From: an uncultured Oribacterium sp.
GTDB taxonomy: Bacteria > Bacillota > Clostridia > Lachnospirales > Lachnospiraceae
DNA: 9,593 nt
Assembly: GCA_938030845.1 (NCBI GenBank)
Contig: CALHIC010000358.1
Coordinates: forward strand, 1 to 9,593
Reading direction: 5' to 3'
Part shown: one piece after another, positions 6,010 through 9,593 of the stretch
Layout of the letters: every line of letters starts with the position of its first letter
How positions within the stretch are numbered: position 1 is the stretch's first letter
Translations under genes and position numbers: made by a program
Notes under the pieces: model-generated
Told to the model about the DNA's origin: nothing
Databases searched by the model: none
What the model saw: the letters and a program-made list of their open reading frames with translations, nothing else

Positions 6010-8115
6010 ATGAGTATAAGCGAAAAATGTGCAGATTTTATTGTTAAATATAGAGAAAAAATCAGTCGAGTTTTCTGGGGGCTCTTAGGCATTTCCCTGA
6101 TTCTTTGCCTCTTTGTACAGGTGAATTACGACTTGAGTAAATATCTTCCGGAGTCCTCCCTTACTCAGCAGGGAATTCAGAAGATGGAGGACAGCTTCGG
6201 CTATCCCGGAACGGCAAGAATCATGCTGAAGGATGTTTCCATGGGAGAAGCCCTTTCCTATAAGGAGCAGATAGAGCATATTTCCGGCGTAGACCGGGTG
6301 AGTTTTTCCACAGGCTCCAAAAGTGCCTATGCTCCTGAATTTATGGAAGAAAAGGAGAAGGAAAAGGATTTAGATTATAAGGACGGAAACGCCTTATTTC
6401 ATGTAGTCTTTGTAAATGGAGACAGTGACGTACAAACAAAGAAGACCCTTAGGGAAATCGAAAGCCTTTTGGGAGACAAGGCGGTGTATGCAGGCCTTGC
6501 GGTACAAAGTAAGACGGTGGAGGAACAGGTAAGCAGCCAAATGGGCTTGATTTTAGGCCTGGGACTTGGCTTCATTTTCCTGATTCTGATTGTAATGACC
6601 AATTCCTATGGAGAGCCTTTCTTATTCCTGATTACCATTTTGCTGGCGGTAGGCTTAAACCGGGGAACCAATGTTTTCTTAGGAAAGGTGTCCTTTATCA
6701 CCAATAACGTTGCGGCAATTTTGCAGATTGCAGTATCCATGGACTATGCCATTTTCCTGCTTCACTCCTTTGAAACCGGTCTTGAAAAAGGGATGGATAA
6801 GGAAAAAGCCCTGTCCTATGCGGTAGGAAAATCCTTAAGCACGATTCTGGCATCTTCTCTAACCACTGTAGGTGGCTTTTTGGCTCTCTGTGCCATGAGC
6901 TTTGGAATCGGTAAGGATATGGGAATCGTGCTGGCAAAGGGTGTGGTGTTCAGTCTTTTAACGGTTATTTTCTTTATGCCGGCTCTTTTGCTTCGGATGT
7001 GGAACTTTGTGGAAAAGACCAGACATAAGCCCTTTGTGCCCTCCTTTAAGCCATTGGCAAAGCTTGCCTACAGGCTTAGTCCTCTTGTACTGATTCTTAC
7101 TATTCTTTTGGTTTATCCCTTAAATATCATGCAGGGGATGAATGACTTCCGCTTCAGTAACGGTGCGGTGGTAAAGGGAGAAGGCACGAAAATTTCCGAA
7201 ATGGAAGAAGAAATTAATGGAGTTTTCGGAGAAGAAAATCTCTTGATTGCCCTTTATCCGGAGGGAAGAAATGACAGAGAGAAGGCCTTGGGAAATCTTT
7301 TAACTTCCCTTCCTTATGTGGAAAATGTGCAGTCCTTAAGCTCCTTATTACCGGAGGGAGTACCGGAGTTTATGGTACCGAAGTCCTCCTTGGATTTAGT
7401 CAGAAAAGACGGATACAGCAGAATGGTCATCACCTTAAACCTTCCCGGAGAAAGCCAGGAATCCTATAAGGCAGTAAACACCATTCGACAGATTCTGAAG
7501 GTTTACACCGGAGAGGACAGCTATCTGGTGGGAGATACCACTGCCACCATGGATATGGAAAATATCCTCCGCACAGATAATGCCAAGGTAAATACCCTGT
7601 CCATGATTATCATCTTCCTGGTAGTTATGCTTTCCTTTAAGTCGGTAGTCTTTGCCGTAGTGGCAATGATTCCTATCGAATTGGCCATTATGAGCAATAT
7701 GTCCTTCTCCTTCCTGGAAGGCACCAATATGATTTTTATCGGCTATGTTATCGTGTCCAGTATTCAGCTGGGCGCAACAGTGGACTACGCCATTTTGACC
7801 TTGGATCACTTCAAGGAAGAAAGAGAGAAAAAGAGCAGAAAAGAAGCCATTATTGCTTCCATTGAAAAGAGCCTATCCTCCCTCTTTGTTTCCGGAACGA
7901 TTTTGGCGGTGGTCGGCTATGTGATTTCCTTTATCTCCTCCGTCCCCGCCATCGGCCAGCTGGGAAAATTGATCGGAAGAGGCGCCGTATGTTCTCTCTT
8001 CTTCGTAATCTTCCTCATGCCCTCCCTATTGGGGATTTTGGATAGAGTGCTGATTTTCGCAGAAAAGAAAAAGAAGGCGGTGAAGAATAAAGTTGCCCGC
8101 TCTGTAGCAGTATAG
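6010..8115 (+). CDS. RND-superfamily MMPL-type membrane transporter
   Basis: A 701-residue protein with the two-fold RND design: one helix (about 20-37), a large outer loop (38-176), five helices (178-330), a seventh helix (355-372), a second large loop (373-525), and five helices (528-677). Each half carries the MMPL hallmark Asp-Tyr pair in its fourth helix: SMDYAIFLLHSFE (243-255) and ATVDYAILTLDHF (589-601). These residues are linked to proton coupling in MmpL3-type proteins. The family exports lipids, siderophores or drugs, or acts on membrane lipids; the substrate is not evident. The ATG follows the upstream TAA with no gap, and the ribosome binding site AAGGAGG (5996-6002) lies in the end of the coiled-coil gene. 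The basic C-terminus (EKKKKAVKNKVARSVAV) is odd: its last two codons and stop lie in a repeat copy shared with 9518-9534. Confidence 0.9.
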   Translation: MSISEKCADFIVKYREKISRVFWGLLGISLILCLFVQVNYDLSKYLPESSLTQQGIQKMEDSFGYPGTARIMLKDVSMGEALSYKEQIEHISGVDRVSFSTGSKSAYAPEFMEEKEKEKDLDYKDGNALFHVVFVNGDSDVQTKKTLREIESLLGDKAVYAGLAVQSKTVEEQVSSQMGLILGLGLGFIFLILIVMTNSYGEPFLFLITILLAVGLNRGTNVFLGKVSFITNNVAAILQIAVSMDYAIFLLHSFETGLEKGMDKEKALSYAVGKSLSTILASSLTTVGGFLALCAMSFGIGKDMGIVLAKGVVFSLLTVIFFMPALLLRMWNFVEKTRHKPFVPSFKPLAKLAYRLSPLVLILTILLVYPLNIMQGMNDFRFSNGAVVKGEGTKISEMEEEINGVFGEENLLIALYPEGRNDREKALGNLLTSLPYVENVQSLSSLLPEGVPEFMVPKSSLDLVRKDGYSRMVITLNLPGESQESYKAVNTIRQILKVYTGEDSYLVGDTTATMDMENILRTDNAKVNTLSMIIIFLVVMLSFKSVVFAVVAMIPIELAIMSNMSFSFLEGTNMIFIGYVIVSSIQLGATVDYAILTLDHFKEEREKKSRKEAIIASIEKSLSSLFVSGTILAVVGYVISFISSVPAIGQLGKLIGRGAVCSLFFVIFLMPSLLGILDRVLIFAEKKKKAVKNKVARSVAV

Positions 8116-8122
8116 GCCTGTA
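8106..8122 (+). repeat. Repeat module 2, copy overlapping the MMPL stop codon
   Basis: AGCAGTATAGGCCTGTA is identical over 17 bases to 9518-9534. The MMPL stop TAG is at 8113-8115, inside this copy. Confidence 0.8.
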
Positions 8123-8154
8123 TTAGGGGCTCTCTTGCCAACCTAGTTTGTCGT

Positions 8155-8373
8155 AGTGAAGGACTATAATTATATGAGATACGCTTTGATGTAGCATATC
8201 CCTGTAAGTGGGGCACGCTTCCGCTAACCTCGCCTTCGCAGCGGTACTAACTTCAAGCTTCGCTTTGCTCGCTTTCTGTGTTTTTCGCAAGTACCGACGG
8301 GCTAAGATTGCCCCTTTTACAGGGATATGCTGCATCAGTCGCTGAAACTTGTTGTTTTTTATAGTCCTTCACT
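8155..8373. repeat. 219-base foldback element with perfect 15-base terminal inverted repeats
   Basis: The ends are AGTGAAGGACTATAA (8155-8169) and its exact reverse complement (8359-8373). Inside lies a second inverted pair, 8187-8215 with 8309-8337, identical at 26 of 29 positions (shared core AGCATATCCCTGTAA). The two arm pairs are separated by 17 bases on the left and 21 on the right, so the whole unit can fold into one long hairpin with a central segment of about 93 bases. The layout is that of a miniature foldback or REPIN-like element. No flanking target duplication was recognised. Confidence 0.75.
8288..8313 (+). repeat. 26-base direct repeat, copy 1
   Basis: Identical over 26 bases to 8395-8420, starting CAAGTACCGACGGG and ending GATTGCCC. 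It leads into a minus-strand module 2 in both places, so the conserved unit is longer than the module core. Confidence 0.85.
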
Positions 8374-8392
8374 TCCTCACTTCCTCACTTCC
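8370..8392 (+). repeat. Octamer tandem repeat (CACTTCCT, nearly three copies)
   Basis: CACTTCCT is repeated at 8370, 8378 and 8386, the last copy ending in G. It begins inside the right terminal inverted repeat of the foldback element. It looks like slippage growth of that end. Confidence 0.75.
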
Positions 8393-8394
8393 GA

Positions 8395-8420
8395 CAAGTA
8401 CCGACGGGCTAAGATTGCCC
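8395..8420 (+). repeat. 26-base direct repeat, copy 2
   Basis: The second identical copy of 8288-8313. It is followed on the same side by a diverged minus-strand module 2 (8414-8443) and then a degenerate module 1 (8451-8476), repeating the order seen in the foldback's right half. Confidence 0.85.
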
Positions 8421-8531
8421 TACCTACAGACCTATGCTGCATTAGGTGGCTTATTACAGCCCTTCAATTTGTCGCGGAGGATTTGTAAAGGGCATGAGGC
8501 TTTTGCTATAGAGAGAATAAAATGAATTTTG

Positions 8532-8537
8532 TATAAT
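8532..8537 (+). promoter_or_regulatory. Candidate -10 box for the 279-residue membrane protein gene
   Basis: A perfect TATAAT, 47 bases ahead of the ATG at 8585, giving a leader of about 40 bases. No good -35 lies at the right distance: TTGCTA at 8503-8508 is 23 bases away. The promoter is therefore weak, activator-dependent, or differently recognised. Confidence 0.42.
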
Positions 8538-8584
8538 ACTGTTGCACAATCAGTGAAAACTTGTATATGCACAGGAGATTCATT

Positions 8585-9424
8585 ATGACGAGAGAGGAAA
8601 GAGCAGAAAAGTGGTTTTCCAATATATCCGGTGCCGAATCCATCAGCATAGAAAGCAAAATAGAAATATGTGATAAGGCTGCAAAGAGAATGATGATTAT
8701 CATTTTGGGCTTATTGACTTTAGAGTTCATTTTGCTATTCGTTGTAGGAGGAGAAATCTTCACTAGGGTAGCAGACTTTTTGAATCGCATTTCGGAAGGC
8801 GGACATACGGGAAATCACTCTCAAGGTCTTGCACTTACAGGAATCATTGTGTTCTTACCTGTTTTTATAATCCCTTTGACGGCTGCTTTTAGCTATAAAA
8901 ATAATTATCTTAAAGCTGAACTGGCTAAGATTGTGACCGGTAGAGAAAATACTGCTGGCAAAGAGTCGGCTTTGCCAAGTTTTACTAAAGAAAGTGAAGG
9001 AGATATTCTTCATTTTGATACTTTAAATTTTAAATTAGCGATTATTCAAGTCTTGATGTATGACCTGCATTTGCTGAAGCCGGAATTTGATATCTATGAT
9101 TTTGCCGACCATTATGAAGGAGAAAAGATCGATATGGATAGCGATATCATTATTGAACCTGCGATGAATTTCTTTAAGGAAATGGAAATTCCAAAGAACT
9201 TTGCCCCCTATGTGGAAATGCTCTACATGGACGGCGGGAATGATGTGTACATGAACATTATTCCCCAGTGGGATGGAGAAGACGACAGTTTTGACCTAAA
9301 TGAAATCACTTTGGAAGAACTACAGCAATTTCCAAATCTCAAAAAAGCAACTCTTATGAGCGGTAATTTTGATAAGGTAAAAGAAGTATTCGAGGCTGCA
9401 AATATTGCAGTAGAACCGCTTTAA
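8585..9424 (+). CDS. Two-helix membrane protein with acidic soluble C-terminal domain
   Basis: A 279-residue protein. Residues 1-35 form a charged cytosolic start (MTREERAEKWFSNI). Two membrane helices follow at about 36-56 and 82-103, joined by a 25-residue loop with Gly/His. Residues 140-279 make a soluble domain: FDTLNFKLAIIQVLMYDL, then KPEFDIYDFADHY, a Trp-Asp-Gly-Glu-Asp-Asp acidic turn near 229-234, and an LEELQQFPNLKKATL stretch like a single leucine-rich unit. The C-terminal part faintly recalls the DUF6892 group of uncharacterised Firmicutes domains, but this is from memory and weak. Function is unknown. The start at 8585 is set by AGGAGA (8573-8578); a TTG at 8561 would read through that site. 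The gene appears lower in GC than the MMPL operon and is bracketed by copies of the same repeat family. No clear terminator follows. Confidence 0.75.
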   Translation: MTREERAEKWFSNISGAESISIESKIEICDKAAKRMMIIILGLLTLEFILLFVVGGEIFTRVADFLNRISEGGHTGNHSQGLALTGIIVFLPVFIIPLTAAFSYKNNYLKAELAKIVTGRENTAGKESALPSFTKESEGDILHFDTLNFKLAIIQVLMYDLHLLKPEFDIYDFADHYEGEKIDMDSDIIIEPAMNFFKEMEIPKNFAPYVEMLYMDGGNDVYMNIIPQWDGEDDSFDLNEITLEELQQFPNLKKATLMSGNFDKVKEVFEAANIAVEPL

Positions 9425-9501
9425 CAATGAAAACAAATGATAGTATTAGCAAAGTTGGTAAGGAGATATGTAAAGTATGGGAGCGTTCTAAGCTCTGAGG
9501 C

Positions 9502-9593
9502 AGTGAAGGACTATAAGAGCAGTATAGGCCTGTAAAAGGGCAATCCAGTCCACCGCACTTACTGAGCACAAGAGCAATGAAGGACTATAAGAA
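9502..9593 (+). repeat. Second repeat cluster of the same family, running off the window
   Basis: Module 1 (AGTGAAGGACTATAA, 9502-9516) is followed two bases later by module 2 (GCAGTATAGGCCTGTA at 9519-9534, then AAAGGGCAAT). Module 1 recurs as TGAAGGACTATAAGA at 9578-9592, exactly 74 bases after its counterpart at 9504. The spacer holds CCGCACTTACTGAG (9553-9566), which resembles the reverse-strand arm of the first cluster (CCCCACTTACAGGG), so a degenerate foldback is possible. The window ends inside the second unit. Confidence 0.75.

Larger units (their letters stand above)
8106..8476. repeat. Cluster of interleaved direct and inverted repeats
   Basis: This 370-base stretch, including the last bases of the MMPL gene, holds no credible gene but is built from at least two short repeat modules. 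Module 1 is AGTGAAGGACTATAA. Module 2 has the core GCAGYATA, two to three variable bases, CTGTA, then a G-run and GGCAAT. Module 2 occurs on the plus strand at 8107 and 8187 and on the minus strand at 8309-8337 and 8414-8443. Module 1 occurs at 8155 (plus) and 8359 (minus), with a degenerate minus copy at 8451-8476 (TTACAGCCCTTCAATTTGTCG). A weaker look-alike, ATTTGTAAAGGGCAT, follows near 8481. The middle (8216-8290) has a different, more GC-rich texture. Intergenic repeats of REPIN or MITE type fit; no transposase is present. A 70-residue minus-strand ORF across it (8123-8335) is judged an accident of the repeats. Confidence 0.8.

Noticed and set aside
5628..6092. 154-residue minus-strand ORF opposite the coiled-coil/MMPL junction
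   Set aside because: It is antisense to two well-supported genes and has no ribosome binding site or family features.
8123..8335. 70-residue minus-strand ORF
   Set aside because: It lies entirely in the repeat cluster, lacks a ribosome binding site, and its composition follows from the repeat modules.
8106..8476. CRISPR array
   Set aside because: Repeats occur in both orientations with unequal spacing and diverged copies, and there are no cas genes.
9427..9498. 23-residue ORF after the membrane protein gene
   Set aside because: No separate ribosome binding site, very short, and no recognisable features.

Overview
The window looks like a piece of a low-to-moderate-GC Gram-positive (Firmicutes) chromosome, most likely a Clostridia/Lachnospiraceae-type organism. 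This rests on strong AGGAGG-type ribosome binding sites, T-tailed hairpin terminators, the gene families present (VanZ-like, YegS/DgkB-type lipid kinase, TetR plus MMPL) and codon use. It is an inference from composition and families; no marker gene here fixes the genus.

Layout. 2-316: the end of a VanZ-like membrane protein cut by the window edge. 297-487: a short regulatory stretch with two sigma-A-type promoter candidates and a strong terminator hairpin that overlaps the expected start of the next transcript. 510-1043: a small secreted protein of unknown function. 1238-2176: a soluble diacylglycerol-kinase-family lipid kinase. 2194-2264: a long T-tailed foldback between convergent genes. 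2956-2283 (minus): an unrecognised two-gene unit, a 45-residue ORF followed 11 bases later by a 174-residue hydrophilic protein. 3871-3185 (minus): a TetR-family regulator. 3955-8115: a two-gene operon divergent from it, coding for a large exported coiled-coil protein and an RND-type MMPL membrane transporter, with the second ATG directly after the first gene's stop. 8106-8476: a cluster of interleaved direct and inverted repeats. 8585-9424: a two-helix membrane protein with an acidic soluble domain. 9502-9593: the same repeat family again, running off the window.

The clearest functional unit is TetR, coiled-coil partner and MMPL transporter. The regulator probably controls the divergent operon and itself, and the exported coiled-coil protein is the natural partner of the transporter. 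Substrate and inducer cannot be read from the sequence. The most unexplained DNA is the repeat family in two clusters around the 279-residue membrane protein gene. One copy contains the stop codon of the MMPL gene.
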